DNA of 64,000 nt from CAZUTO01 sp964623085 (GTDB lineage: Bacteria; Pseudomonadota; Gammaproteobacteria; Pseudomonadales; GM7GCV1). The translations under genes were made by a program, and so were the position numbers. This document shows positions 47,789 to 57,449 of this stretch, piece after piece. Within the stretch, counting starts at the first letter, position 1. Every line of letters starts with the position of its first letter. The notes under the pieces are model-generated. The model had not been told where the DNA came from. It did no database searches and saw only the letters and a program-made list of their open reading frames with translations. The stretch lies in assembly GCA_964623085.1 (NCBI GenBank), contig CAZUTO010000006.1, positions 20,354-84,353 of the forward strand. Direction: 5' to 3'.

Positions 47789-47818
47789 TTGATTTAACTT
47801 TTACGTTAGGAGAAAAAA

Positions 47819-48058
47819 ATGGAACTGGTAATTATTGCTGCTGCGATCATGCTGGGCTTAGGTGCACTTGGTGCTGCGATTGGCATGGGTCTTTTGGGTG
47901 GTCGTTTGCTCGAAGGTACAGCGCGTCAACCAGAGTTGGCGGCTATGCTACAAGGCAAAATGTTCCTGCTCGCAGGTCTGATTGATGCTGTGCCTATTAT
48001 TGGTGTTGGTATCGCAATGTACCTGATCTTTGTTGTTGCGCCAGGTGTTGGCGCTTAA
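47819..48058 (+). CDS. atpE: F0F1 ATP synthase subunit c
   Basis: A 79-residue hairpin of two TM helices. The loop ARQPELAAML and the ion-binding Asp in LLAGLIDAVPIIGVG are clear. The Asp, without the Gln and Glu/Ser set of sodium-type rings, points to proton coupling. AGGAG lies 6 bases before the ATG, a strong site that fits the high copy need. Confidence 0.98.
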   Translation: MELVIIAAAIMLGLGALGAAIGMGLLGGRLLEGTARQPELAAMLQGKMFLLAGLIDAVPIIGVGIAMYLIFVVAPGVGA

Positions 48059-48103
48059 GCCAAACCAGCTTAGCAAGAAACTAAACAAACAGAGGTTATT
48101 GGT

Positions 48104-48574
48104 GTGAATCTCAATTACACGCTTTTCGGCCAGATGATTTTCTTCATCGTCTTTGTGCTATTTTGCATGAAGTTTGTTTGGCCGCCTATTACAGCAGCCA
48201 TGGCCGATCGAGCTAAAAAAATTGCTGATGGCTTGGCGGCAGCAGATAAGGCAGACAAAGATCTAGAGCTTGCTAAAGAAAAAGCAGCCTCGGATATGAA
48301 AGACGCGAAGGCTCAGGCGGCAGAGATTATTGAGCAAGCAAAAAAACGCGGAGACCAGATGGTCGACGAAGCCAAAGAAAAGGCGCAGGAAGAAGCCGAG
48401 CGGATTCGTGCTGCAGCGGAAGCCGAAGTAGAGCAGCAAGTTTCGCAAGCCAAAGAAGCGCTGCGTGCACAGGTCGCCACTCTGGCTGTTTCTGGCGCAG
48501 AGAAAATTTTGGAAAGCAGTGTGGATGCAAGCAAGCACTCAGATATGCTCGACAAATTGGCCGCGCAGCTTTAG
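48104..48574 (+). CDS. atpF: F0F1 ATP synthase subunit b
   Basis: A 156-residue peripheral stalk protein. One N-terminal TM helix (LFGQMIFFIVFVLFCMKFVW) is followed by a long Ala/Glu/Lys-rich coiled coil. The start is GTG (MNLNYTLFGQ). Confidence 0.97.
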   Translation: MNLNYTLFGQMIFFIVFVLFCMKFVWPPITAAMADRAKKIADGLAAADKADKDLELAKEKAASDMKDAKAQAAEIIEQAKKRGDQMVDEAKEKAQEEAERIRAAAEAEVEQQVSQAKEALRAQVATLAVSGAEKILESSVDASKHSDMLDKLAAQL

Positions 48575-48605
48575 TACCTGAGTATGGATAACGTACGAGG
48601 TACAC

Positions 48606-49142
48606 ATGGCTGAGTTAACTACCCTTGCCCGACCCTACGCGAAAGCGGCGTTTGAATTTGCAGATGCAAATAATGCGCTAACTGAGTGGGCAAAGATGCT
48701 CGGTGAACTAGCCGTCGTAGTGTCGGAAGAAAAAGTAGCAAAGCTGCTTTCCGATCCTTCAGCCACATCAGAGCAAAATGCGACTACGCTTGTTGAAATT
48801 ATGGGCGACTCACTTGACGACAAAGGCAAGAATTTTGTTCGCAATGTCGCTTCCAACAAGCGTATCGGGCTATTCGGCGAAATATCGCAACTTTTCGACC
48901 TTCTAAAATCACAACGTGAGCGGGTACTGGATGTTGATATAACCAGCGCTTACGAAATGAACGATGAAGAGCAAAAAAAGCTCGCCGAGGCACTAAGTAA
49001 AAACTTGAATCGTCAGGTAACGCTAACCTGTGACACAGATGCCAGCCTTATTGGTGGTGTAATGGTTCACGCAGGCGATACTTTTATAGACGGCTCTGTA
49101 AGTGGGCGTTTGGCCAAACTTGCAGAAGCAATGAATTCCTGA
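48606..49142 (+). CDS. atpH: F0F1 ATP synthase subunit delta
   Basis: A 178-residue protein linking the peripheral stalk to F1. ARPYAKAAFEFA at the start and the C-terminal DASLIGGVMVHAGDTFIDGSV are family marks. Confidence 0.97.
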   Translation: MAELTTLARPYAKAAFEFADANNALTEWAKMLGELAVVVSEEKVAKLLSDPSATSEQNATTLVEIMGDSLDDKGKNFVRNVASNKRIGLFGEISQLFDLLKSQRERVLDVDITSAYEMNDEEQKKLAEALSKNLNRQVTLTCDTDASLIGGVMVHAGDTFIDGSVSGRLAKLAEAMNS

Positions 49143-49153
49143 GGAATTAAACA

Positions 49154-50698
49154 ATGCAGCAACTGAATCCATCTGAAATTAGCGACATCATCAAGAGCCG
49201 TATCGACTCACTCGATGTTGCTACCGAATCGAAAAACGAAGGGACAGTCGTCTCTGTGCAGGACGGTATTGTGCGTGTGCACGGACTAGCCGAAGTCATG
49301 TACGGCGAAATGATTGAGTTCGACGGCGGCCTCTACGGCATGGCGTTGAACCTTGAGCGCGATTCGGTTGGCGCAATTGTCCTCGGCGACTACCTCGGCC
49401 TAGCTGAAGGCGCGAAAGTACGCTGTACAGGGCGAATTCTTGAAGTGCCTATCGGCCCAGAACTAGAAGGCCGAGTGGTCGATGCACTTGGTACGCCAAT
49501 CGATGGCAAGGGCGCCATTGACGCAAAACAAACCGACGCGATCGAAAAAGTAGCGCCAGGCGTAATTGAGCGTAAATCGGTAGATCAGCCCATGCAGACG
49601 GGCCTCAAAGCGATTGACGCCATGGTGCCCATTGGCCGAGGCCAGCGCGAACTGATCATTGGTGATCGGCAAATTGGTAAAACCGCCATTGCAATCGATG
49701 CCATCATCAACCAAAAAAGTACCGGCGTTAAATGTATCTACGTCGCCATTGGTCAGAAATCTTCAACGGTGGCGAACATTGTTCGCAAGCTTGAAGAACA
49801 CGGCGCGATGGATCACACCACAGTCGTTGCGGCGACAGCATCAGACCCTGCGTCTATGCAGTTTCTCGCGCCCTATGCCGGCTGTACCATGGGTGAGTAC
49901 TATCGTGATCGGGGCGAAGATGCACTGATTATTTATGATGATTTAACCAAGCAAGCTTGGGGTTATCGTCAGATTTCGTTGCTATTGAAACGCCCTCCTG
50001 GCCGCGAAGCCTATCCTGGTGATGTTTTCTATTTGCACTCGCGCCTACTCGAGCGCTCTGCACGGGTAAATGCGGACTATGTTGAAGCTTTCACCAAGGG
50101 CGAAGTCAAAGGAAAAACCGGTTCATTGACTGCGCTTCCTATTATCGAAACGCAAGCGGGCGACGTATCGGCGTTCGTACCTACCAATGTTATTTCGATT
50201 ACCGATGGACAGATCTTCCTAGAAGCGGATTTGTTTAACTCCGGTGTGCGGCCAGCGATGAATGCAGGCTTGTCGGTATCGCGTGTGGGTGGTTCGGCAC
50301 AAACCAAAATTATTAAAAAATTGGGCGGCGGTATTCGTCTCGCACTGGCTCAGTATCGCGAATTGGCCGCATTCTCGCAGTTTGCATCTGACCTTGATGA
50401 AGCGACGCGCGACCAGTTAGAGCATGGTCAAGCCGTAACCGAGCTAATGAAACAAGCGCAGTACTCTCCTCAAAATGTAGCGGAGATGGGCGTGGTGCTA
50501 TACGCAGCTAATGCGGGCTATCTAAAAGGCATGGAGCTGAACAAAATCGGTGACTTTGAAGCCGCTTTGCTTAGTTACATGAATAGTGAACACGGCGAGC
50601 TTATGTCGAAAGTCGCTGAGACGGGTGCGTGGGATGATGATATCGAAGCGGGCTTTAAAGCGGCGATCGATAAATTCAAAGAGACGCAGACTTACTAG
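49154..50698 (+). CDS. atpA: F0F1 ATP synthase subunit alpha
   Basis: A 514-residue non-catalytic nucleotide-binding subunit. The P-loop is GDRQIGKTAIAID, the beta-barrel and GRVVDALGTPIDGKG precede it, and the signature PAMNAGLSVSRVGGSAQ follows. Confidence 0.99.
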   Translation: MQQLNPSEISDIIKSRIDSLDVATESKNEGTVVSVQDGIVRVHGLAEVMYGEMIEFDGGLYGMALNLERDSVGAIVLGDYLGLAEGAKVRCTGRILEVPIGPELEGRVVDALGTPIDGKGAIDAKQTDAIEKVAPGVIERKSVDQPMQTGLKAIDAMVPIGRGQRELIIGDRQIGKTAIAIDAIINQKSTGVKCIYVAIGQKSSTVANIVRKLEEHGAMDHTTVVAATASDPASMQFLAPYAGCTMGEYYRDRGEDALIIYDDLTKQAWGYRQISLLLKRPPGREAYPGDVFYLHSRLLERSARVNADYVEAFTKGEVKGKTGSLTALPIIETQAGDVSAFVPTNVISITDGQIFLEADLFNSGVRPAMNAGLSVSRVGGSAQTKIIKKLGGGIRLALAQYRELAAFSQFASDLDEATRDQLEHGQAVTELMKQAQYSPQNVAEMGVVLYAANAGYLKGMELNKIGDFEAALLSYMNSEHGELMSKVAETGAWDDDIEAGFKAAIDKFKETQTY

Positions 50699-50731
50699 TC
50701 ATTAAACCGAACAAGTTTTGGAGTTTAAAAA

Positions 50732-51595
50732 GTGGCAGTAGGTAAAGAAGTAAAAACAAAAATTACGAGTATTAAAAGTACTCAGAAAATTACTTCCGCG
50801 ATGGAAATGGTCGCCGCGAGTAAGATGCGTCGCGCGCAGGATCGTATGGCGCTGGGTAAGCCTTATGCCGAACGAATTCGCGCCGTGATTAGCAATGTCG
50901 CTAACTCGACGTCTGAGTATCAGCATAAATACCTGAAAGAGCGCGAAGTTAAGCGTGTTGGCTTTATTGTTGTAGCAACAGATCGCGGGCTTTGTGGTGG
51001 CTTGAACGTCAATATGTTCAAGGCGGCTATCGCCGAAATAAAGAAATGGGCGGACCAAGGTGTTGAGGCCGATTTTTGTGGCGTTGGAACCAAGGCGGTC
51101 ACCTTTTTTAATGCCTACGGCGGCAATGTTTTAGCGGCGGTTCGAGACCTGGGCGATGCACCATTGGCAGCAGATTTGCTGGGCAATATCAAAGTAATGC
51201 TAGATGCATTTGACGATGGAAAAATCGATCGACTGTTTTTAGTATCCAATGATTTTGTTAACACCATGACGCAACAGCCGCGAGTGGAGCAGTTGCTTCC
51301 ATTGCAGCGAAACGCGGATGAGAAGCTCAAGCATCACTGGGACTACATCTACGAGCCCGATGATGCAGGCGAAATTTTGGACGGGCTATTGGTTCGTTAT
51401 GTTGAGTCACAGGTGTATCAGGCTGTAGTAGAAAACAAAGCCTGCGAGATGGCCGCGCGGATGTTGGCGATGAAAAACGCGACAGACAACGCCGGCGATT
51501 TAATCGACGAGCTAGAGCTGCTTTATAACAAAGCGCGTCAGACAGCGATTACGCAAGAGCTGTCAGAAATTGTGAGTGGTGCGGCGGCAGTATAA
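50732..51595 (+). CDS. atpG: F0F1 ATP synthase subunit gamma
   Basis: A 287-residue central rotor shaft. The N-terminal coiled coil (STQKITSAMEMVAASKM), TDRGLCGGLN, and the C-terminal ARMLAMKNATDNAGDLIDEL are conserved. The start is GTG. Confidence 0.98.
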   Translation: MAVGKEVKTKITSIKSTQKITSAMEMVAASKMRRAQDRMALGKPYAERIRAVISNVANSTSEYQHKYLKEREVKRVGFIVVATDRGLCGGLNVNMFKAAIAEIKKWADQGVEADFCGVGTKAVTFFNAYGGNVLAAVRDLGDAPLAADLLGNIKVMLDAFDDGKIDRLFLVSNDFVNTMTQQPRVEQLLPLQRNADEKLKHHWDYIYEPDDAGEILDGLLVRYVESQVYQAVVENKACEMAARMLAMKNATDNAGDLIDELELLYNKARQTAITQELSEIVSGAAAV

Positions 51596-51656
51596 GCGCG
51601 CACCTAATAAAGAATAGACAACCGAATTTAGAAAAGAATTTAAAGAGGATTCCTCA

Positions 51657-53033
51657 ATGAGTAGCGGACGTATCGTACAAATCATTGGTGCTGTTGTGGA
51701 TGTAGAATTTCCACGAGACAGTGTGCCTAAGGTTTATGACGCACTAAATGTTGGTTCCACGGGATTGACGCTGGAGGTGCAGCAGCAGTTAGGTGACGGG
51801 GTAGTTCGCTCTATTGCCATGGGGTCTTCGGAAGGACTAAGCCGAGGCTTGGCTGTGGACAATACCAGCAAGCCAATTCAAGTGCCGGTCGGCGCTGGAA
51901 CGCTTGGTCGTATTATGGATGTATTGGGCAACCCCATTGACGAAGCTGGCCCGATTGACCACAAAGAAACAGCGGGTATTCACCGCAAGCCGCCTACCTA
52001 TGCAGAGCAGTCTGGTGCGATAGAAATCTTGGAAACAGGCATCAAGGTAATCGACCTTATTATGCCGATTTCCAAGGGCGGTAAAGTTGGCCTCTTCGGT
52101 GGTGCGGGCGTAGGTAAAACTGTTACGCTGATGGAGCTAATCAACAACATCGCTGTTCAGCAAGAAGGCCTTTCCGTTTTTGCGGGCGTGGGCGAGCGCA
52201 CACGTGAAGGTAACGACTTCTATTACGAGATGAAAGAAGCCGGCGTACTCGACAAGGTGGCCATGGTCTATGGTCAGATGAACGAGCCCCCCGGAAACCG
52301 TCTTCGTGTGGCACTTTCTGGTTTGACCATGGCGGAATACTTCCGCGATGAAGGTCGTGACATTCTTATGTTCGTGGACAATATTTATCGATACACGCTT
52401 GCGGGAACAGAGGTGTCGGCACTGCTTGGTCGTATGCCATCAGCCGTGGGCTATCAGCCGACATTGGCGGAAGAAATGGGTGCACTTCAAGAGCGTATTA
52501 CGTCAACCAAAAATGGTTCGATCACCTCGTTCCAGGCGGTTTACGTACCTGCGGATGACTTGACTGACCCCTCTCCTGCAACCACATTTGCGCATTTGGA
52601 TGCGACCTTGGTACTTTCGCGTCAAATTGCAGAGCTTGGTATTTATCCGGCGGTGGATCCACTGGATTCAACCTCGCGCTTGCTCGATCCGCTAGTGATT
52701 GGCCAAGAGCACTATGAAGTTGCTCGTGGTGTTCAGGGTGTACTTCAGCGCTATAAAGAGCTGAAGGATATTATTGCCATCCTAGGTATGGATGAGCTAT
52801 CTGAAGAAGATAAGCAAACGGTTGCTCGCGCTCGTAAGATACAGCGCTTCTTGTCACAACCGTTCTTCGTGGCAGAGATTTTCACCGGCTCGCCGGGTAA
52901 GTACGTCTCACTGAAAGACACCATCGCCAGCTTTAAAGGCATTCTGGAAGGGCAATATGACGATGTTCCAGAGCAAGCCTTCTACATGGTAGGCGGCATT
53001 GATGAGGTGATTGAGAAGTCGAAAGATCTCTAA
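51657..53033 (+). CDS. atpD: F0F1 ATP synthase subunit beta
   Basis: A 458-residue catalytic subunit. P-loop GGAGVGKTVTLMELI, GVGERTREGNDFY with the catalytic Glu, and PATTFAHLDATLVLSR are present. It has the short length usual in gammaproteobacteria. Confidence 0.99.
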   Translation: MSSGRIVQIIGAVVDVEFPRDSVPKVYDALNVGSTGLTLEVQQQLGDGVVRSIAMGSSEGLSRGLAVDNTSKPIQVPVGAGTLGRIMDVLGNPIDEAGPIDHKETAGIHRKPPTYAEQSGAIEILETGIKVIDLIMPISKGGKVGLFGGAGVGKTVTLMELINNIAVQQEGLSVFAGVGERTREGNDFYYEMKEAGVLDKVAMVYGQMNEPPGNRLRVALSGLTMAEYFRDEGRDILMFVDNIYRYTLAGTEVSALLGRMPSAVGYQPTLAEEMGALQERITSTKNGSITSFQAVYVPADDLTDPSPATTFAHLDATLVLSRQIAELGIYPAVDPLDSTSRLLDPLVIGQEHYEVARGVQGVLQRYKELKDIIAILGMDELSEEDKQTVARARKIQRFLSQPFFVAEIFTGSPGKYVSLKDTIASFKGILEGQYDDVPEQAFYMVGGIDEVIEKSKDL

Positions 53034-53074
53034 GATCGTTTGCGCTCAATAAACCAAGCTAAAGAGTAAGAATT

Positions 53075-53497
53075 ATGGCCATAGCTGTGCACTGCGATAT
53101 CGTCAGCTCGGAAGAAGAAATTTTCTCCGGGTTGGTGGAGTCGATCACTGCCACGGGAATTGCGGGCGAGCTCGGTGTGCAATACGGGCATGCGCCTTTG
53201 CTAACGCCGCTAAAACCGGGCCCGGTCAAGCTGATAAAGCAAGACGGCGAAGAAGTCTTAGTGTTTGTTTCTGGCGGCTACTTGGAAGTACAGCCGCACC
53301 TAGTCACCATCCTTGCGGATTCAGCAACCCGAGCATCAGATATTGACGAAGCAGCGGTTGAAGAAGCCCGTAAAGCGGCAGAAAATCTGATAGAAAACCA
53401 AAGTGGCGAGCTTGATTACTCCGCTGCTGCGGTGCAGTTAGCTGAAGCTTCAGCTCAGCTGCTGACGTTACGGAAGCTCAAAAAGAGAATGAAGTAA
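53075..53497 (+). CDS. atpC: F0F1 ATP synthase subunit epsilon
   Basis: A 140-residue rotor and inhibitory subunit. The beta-sandwich (IVSSEEEIFSG, GELGVQYGHAPLLTPLKPG) and the C-terminal helices ending LRKLKKRMK are complete. Last gene of the operon. Confidence 0.97.
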   Translation: MAIAVHCDIVSSEEEIFSGLVESITATGIAGELGVQYGHAPLLTPLKPGPVKLIKQDGEEVLVFVSGGYLEVQPHLVTILADSATRASDIDEAAVEEARKAAENLIENQSGELDYSAAAVQLAEASAQLLTLRKLKKRMK

Positions 53498-53517
53498 TAA
53501 AAGTTAGATAAATCTGG

Positions 53518-53545
53518 AAAAAAGGCGGCTTAGGTCGCCTTTTTT
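53518..53545. terminator. Rho-independent terminator of the atp operon
   Basis: A 10-bp stem AAAAAAGGCG/CGCCTTTTTT with an 8-base loop, 20 bases past the atpC stop. The sequence works on both strands and so could also serve the convergent ytoQ gene. Confidence 0.92.
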
Positions 53546-53663
53546 AATGGCGCGCCGTTTTATCAAATAGGGACACATACAAATTTACAGAATGGCTCTT
53601 CCACAAAATCATCCAGATAAAAGCATCGGCAATTATGAGCGCCACTTTTGACAGATTAGCCGC

Positions 53664-54107
53664 CTAATTCTCTGCGATAACATAGCGAAGAATTTCCACC
53701 ACTTGCTCAGGGGTGTTAGCCCAAGCATCGGCGGAGGCGTCTACTTCCTTCAACGGGTGCACAATACTGTCATCGTGCAGCGTAATATAGGGTTTGCCTA
53801 GCGCAGCGCAGTAACCGGCATCAAAAGCCGCGTTCCATTGCTTGTACTTATCTCCAAACCGAATCACTGCCAAATCACAGTCTTTAATAGCAGTTTGAAT
53901 ACGCATTTTGTTTACTTTCGCGGACTTGTGATCGCGCCAGAAGCTGTTGTCTTCTGGGCCTAAGACATCACCAGCGGCATCTGACGCTGCGTGATTGGTA
54001 ACCGCAGAGGTAAAGGTCACGGGAAGGTTCAGGGCCGCACAGCCGTCAATAATTTGTTGCCGCCAATCGGTATGTATTTCGCCCGAAAGATAAATATTCC
54101 AGCTCAT
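53664..54107 (-). CDS. YtoQ family protein
   Basis: About 147 residues. WNIYLSGEIHTDWRQ at the start and DLAVIRFGDKYKQWNAAFDAGYCAALGKP-type core match YtoQ, a family with the fold of nucleoside 2-deoxyribosyltransferases; the Asp/Glu pattern of that site is partly kept. The substrate is unknown. AGGA lies 7 bases before the ATG at 54107; a longer reading to 54176 has no support. Confidence 0.85.
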   Translation of the reverse strand: MSWNIYLSGEIHTDWRQQIIDGCAALNLPVTFTSAVTNHAASDAAGDVLGPEDNSFWRDHKSAKVNKMRIQTAIKDCDLAVIRFGDKYKQWNAAFDAGYCAALGKPYITLHDDSIVHPLKEVDASADAWANTPEQVVEILRYVIAEN

Positions 54108-54239
54108 AAATGAATCCTTTATCGCACCTGTATTATTTTGTAAAAAAGGCTTATCTCGAAAAGGGCTATCATACATACTTTGGTATTCTCGGGTAGAAGA
54201 TTCGAACGTCGTTCACCCGAAAAACAGGGGAGTATTCCT

Positions 54240-55172
54240 ATGAAGCACACTGATATTAACCGCAGACAGTTTCTAAAATCTGGCGCACTGGCTGCATCAG
54301 GTGCGGCTTTGCCACTGAAGGCTTTTTCACAAGAGAAAATGCAAGAAAGACTGATTCCGGGGACCACAGAATCGCTGCCTGTGATCGGCTTGGGTGCCCC
54401 GAGTATTTTTATCAACCTTCCTGAGGAGGGCAGAGAACTGCCTAAATCGGTTATCCAAACCATGGTGGATATGGGAGGAAGGCTCATCGATACGCCCGCG
54501 TTTTTTCGACCGAACCCGCCAGTGATTGGTGAATTGCTCGGCGAGATGGGGCTGACAGACGAGCTATTTTTAGCCGGTAAAATCACCGTTAATGGACGCG
54601 AGGCGGCCATTAATCATTTTGAAAAGACCGTTGCCAATCTCAATAAGCGCCCTATTGATTTACTGCTTATCCATAACATGCGTGAGCTGGAGCAAAACTG
54701 GCCAATGTTGAAAGAATGGAAAGAGCAGGGACGCGTTAGATATATAGGCGTGAGTTTGACGCGCAGAACCGACTACTCGCCGCTTGAAGATTTTATGAAA
54801 GCGGAACAACCCGATTTCATTATGACCGGATATTCAATTACCCAGCAAGGCCCGGCAGAACGAGTTTTGCCGTTGGCGCGGGACTTAGGTATAGGTGTGA
54901 TTGGTGCCGAGCCCTTCAAAGCAGTTAATGATGGCGCATTCTTCAGTATGGTGGCGGATGCCGAGCTGCCGGAATGGGTGGCGGAGTTCGGCTGTGATAC
55001 CTGGGCGAAGTATGCGCTCAAATGGATTCTCGCAGACCCGGCGATGACCAGCGTGGTGACCGAAACCAGCAAAGTAAAACACGTGATCGACAATATGGGC
55101 GCAGGATTCGGCTCGTTGCCCGATGAAGCAACGCGCAAGCGAATGTCGGATCATCTTTTAGCGCTCGCCTAA
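54240..55172 (+). CDS. Tat-exported aldo/keto reductase family protein
   Basis: About 310 residues. A twin-arginine signal (INRRQFLKSGALAASGAALP) is followed by an aldo/keto reductase TIM barrel: LPVIGLGAPSIF, RLIDTPAFF, LFLAGKIT (Lys), PIDLLLIHNM (His) and RVRYIGVSLTRR. The usual catalytic Tyr after the Asp (DTAxxY) appears to be Phe here. GGGGAG lies before the ATG at 54240. The substrate is unknown, and NADPH use in the periplasm would need explaining. Confidence 0.85.
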   Translation: MKHTDINRRQFLKSGALAASGAALPLKAFSQEKMQERLIPGTTESLPVIGLGAPSIFINLPEEGRELPKSVIQTMVDMGGRLIDTPAFFRPNPPVIGELLGEMGLTDELFLAGKITVNGREAAINHFEKTVANLNKRPIDLLLIHNMRELEQNWPMLKEWKEQGRVRYIGVSLTRRTDYSPLEDFMKAEQPDFIMTGYSITQQGPAERVLPLARDLGIGVIGAEPFKAVNDGAFFSMVADAELPEWVAEFGCDTWAKYALKWILADPAMTSVVTETSKVKHVIDNMGAGFGSLPDEATRKRMSDHLLALA

Positions 55173-55270
55173 TAATCTATCGGTACAAAAATATTTCGAG
55201 CGGCATTCATTGAGAATAATGCAATGATTGCCTATTCTATCGTCCACTACTTACGCTTCATGGCAGACCA

Positions 55271-56758
55271 ATGACAGAAGACTTAAAAATACCTGTTGGA
55301 TACACCAAAACCGAAAAGGACTCCGTCGCGGAGATTTCACTTAGTTTGAAGCGAGCGAACCGTCACGGTTTAATCGCTGGTGCTACTGGCACGGGCAAAA
55401 CCGTGACCTTACAGGCACTGGCGGAAAGCTTTTCCAGCCAAGGCGTGCCTGTATTTTTGGCGGATGTTAAGGGCGACGTATCGGGTATAAGTCAAGCTGG
55501 CAAGACGCATCCAAAGGTCAATGAGCGCTTCGAAGCCATGGGCTTGCCAACGGATGCCTGGGCCGGCTGCCCCACTATATTTTGGGATCTGTACGGAAAA
55601 AAAGGCCACCCGATCAGGGCCACGATTTCTGATATGGGCCCGGTTCTATTGGCCCGCCTATTGAGCCTAAATGAAACGCAAGAGGGCATTCTCCAAATCG
55701 CCTTTGCTGTGGCTGATGATCAAGGACTGCTTCTGCTCGATTTAAAAGACCTTCGTACCATGCTTCAGCATGTTGCGGATAATGCGGCTGATTTGCGAAC
55801 CATGTACGGCAACGTCTCGTCGACTTCCGTGGGCGCGATTCAACGACGACTGCTTATGTTGCAGCGCAGTGGCGCAAAACGTTTCTTCGGCGAACCTATG
55901 CTCGATATCAACGACCTAATGAAGGTGGATGAAGACGGCAAAGGTTATATAAACGTGCTTGTTGCCAATAAGTTGGTTCAGGAGCCAGCGCTTTATTCAA
56001 CGATGTTGCTTTGGCTGCTGTCTGAATTTTTTGAAAAGCTCCCTGAAGTCGGAGATCCAGAAAAACCTAAATTAGTGCTGTTTTTTGATGAAGCACATTT
56101 GATGTTCACAGATGCACCCAAGGTGCTTATTACTAAAGTAGAGCAAGTTGTTCGATTAATTCGTTCAAAAGGTGTTGGGGTCTATTTTATCACTCAAAGT
56201 CCAAGCGATATTCCCGACAGCGTGCTTAGCCAGCTCGGTAATCGCGTTCAGCATGCGTTGCGAGCCTTTACACCAAAAGAACAAAAGGCAGTGAAGACGG
56301 CAGCGGATACGTTTCGATCGGATGGTAGCTTTTCTGTGAAAGACGCCATCAGCGAGATGGGCGTGGGTGAAGCCCTCGTCTCGACGCTCATGGGGAATGG
56401 CGCACCATCAGTCGTGAAGCGCACCATGGTTAAACCGCCTGTGTCCAGAATTGGCCCCGCCAAAAAAGCAGAGCATGATGCTGTCGTGGCGGAGAGCCCG
56501 ATTACAGGCATCTACGATGAAACCATCGATCGTGAGTCCGCCTTCGAAATGTTGAGCGCACGAGTGACGGCGCAAGCGGAGGAAGCGAATAAAGCGAAGC
56601 CTTCGGCAAAACGAACACTCGATAAGCCTAAGCCCAAAGCTAAAAGCAATCGCCAAGGTGTGGGCGAGGCCTTTATTAAAAGTATGGCGCGCAGCCTTGG
56701 CACCAAAGCGGGCACGTCTTTGCTTCGCGGGGTGATGGGCTCGCTTTTTAAAGGTTAG
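55271..56758 (+). CDS. HerA-like ATPase (DUF853 family)
   Basis: A 495-residue P-loop ATPase. The Walker A motif AGATGTGKTVTL is at about residues 36-47 and Walker B in LVLFFDEAHLMF near 275; SPSDIPDSVLSQLGNRVQHALRAFTP, in the second half, is typical of DUF853. The C-terminal tail is Lys/Ala-rich. The family is widespread and of unknown role; DNA translocation is inferred from its relation to HerA/FtsK. It stands alone here, without nurA or other known partners. Confidence 0.9.
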   Translation: MTEDLKIPVGYTKTEKDSVAEISLSLKRANRHGLIAGATGTGKTVTLQALAESFSSQGVPVFLADVKGDVSGISQAGKTHPKVNERFEAMGLPTDAWAGCPTIFWDLYGKKGHPIRATISDMGPVLLARLLSLNETQEGILQIAFAVADDQGLLLLDLKDLRTMLQHVADNAADLRTMYGNVSSTSVGAIQRRLLMLQRSGAKRFFGEPMLDINDLMKVDEDGKGYINVLVANKLVQEPALYSTMLLWLLSEFFEKLPEVGDPEKPKLVLFFDEAHLMFTDAPKVLITKVEQVVRLIRSKGVGVYFITQSPSDIPDSVLSQLGNRVQHALRAFTPKEQKAVKTAADTFRSDGSFSVKDAISEMGVGEALVSTLMGNGAPSVVKRTMVKPPVSRIGPAKKAEHDAVVAESPITGIYDETIDRESAFEMLSARVTAQAEEANKAKPSAKRTLDKPKPKAKSNRQGVGEAFIKSMARSLGTKAGTSLLRGVMGSLFKG

Positions 56759-56839
56759 CGCTTGTCGGCGTATGTCCATGTAATGGCAGAAAACAGGCGA
56801 GCGGGGGAGCAGGATATTGATCGCGGAAGTGTATGCTTT

Positions 56840-57424
56840 TTAGAGGTCAGTTGTGTCGCTCAAAACTGAAATCGGGGTGTTCCAGCCATCACTTAACAGG
56901 TGCAAAAGTTTTTTCTTATCCTTAAGTTTGTGGCTAGAGCCTTCGCTGGTTTGCTGTTGGCGTTGGCCTTGCCCGCTTTTTATATCTTGCCAATTTTGTT
57001 TGAATAAATCTTGAATAGCCGTATGCAATTTCTCGTAAGAGGTTGCTAGTGTGTCCCGCTCGGAATCGAACTCAACTTCCTGTTGAATAATGATGTCCCC
57101 AGTATCTATGCCTTCGTCTAAATGATGGATCGTCACACCCTTGGGTGTGTCCTCTAAGAAGCTCCAGAAGTTCGGGTCAGCACCACGATTCCATGGGAGG
57201 TAAGAGATATGCAGGTTGATGGCCTTGTCTGGGAATAGGCTCAAAATATCGTTGCGGAGAATATGCCTATAGCCATAACTGATGAGAAAGGAATACCCTC
57301 GGTTCGAAACCACATCAGTGGAAAGTGCGTCCGATGTCTGAGCAACGTCTTCACCCTGTGCACGCAACCAAGCAATCAAGGGTGAATCTTCTGGGCCCAG
57401 AAATAAAATGCTTTCTTGTGTCAC
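56840..57424 (-). CDS. Formyltransferase-fold protein of unknown substrate
   Basis: About 194 residues. The core INLHISYLPWNRGADPNFWS then KGVTIHHLDEGIDTGDIII matches the catalytic region of the formyl-THF transferase fold (Asn-His-Asp: NLH and EGIDTGD). It is shorter than Fmt and lacks its C-terminal domain. Related proteins formylate amino sugars, but no sugar genes are near. GTG at 57424 has AGGGGAGG 5 bases upstream and is a good start. It lies 25 bases after dps on the same strand. Confidence 0.8.
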   Translation of the reverse strand: MTQESILFLGPEDSPLIAWLRAQGEDVAQTSDALSTDVVSNRGYSFLISYGYRHILRNDILSLFPDKAINLHISYLPWNRGADPNFWSFLEDTPKGVTIHHLDEGIDTGDIIIQQEVEFDSERDTLATSYEKLHTAIQDLFKQNWQDIKSGQGQRQQQTSEGSSHKLKDKKKLLHLLSDGWNTPISVLSDTTDL

Positions 57425-57449
57425 TAGCACCTCCCCTATGAGGCGCGCA

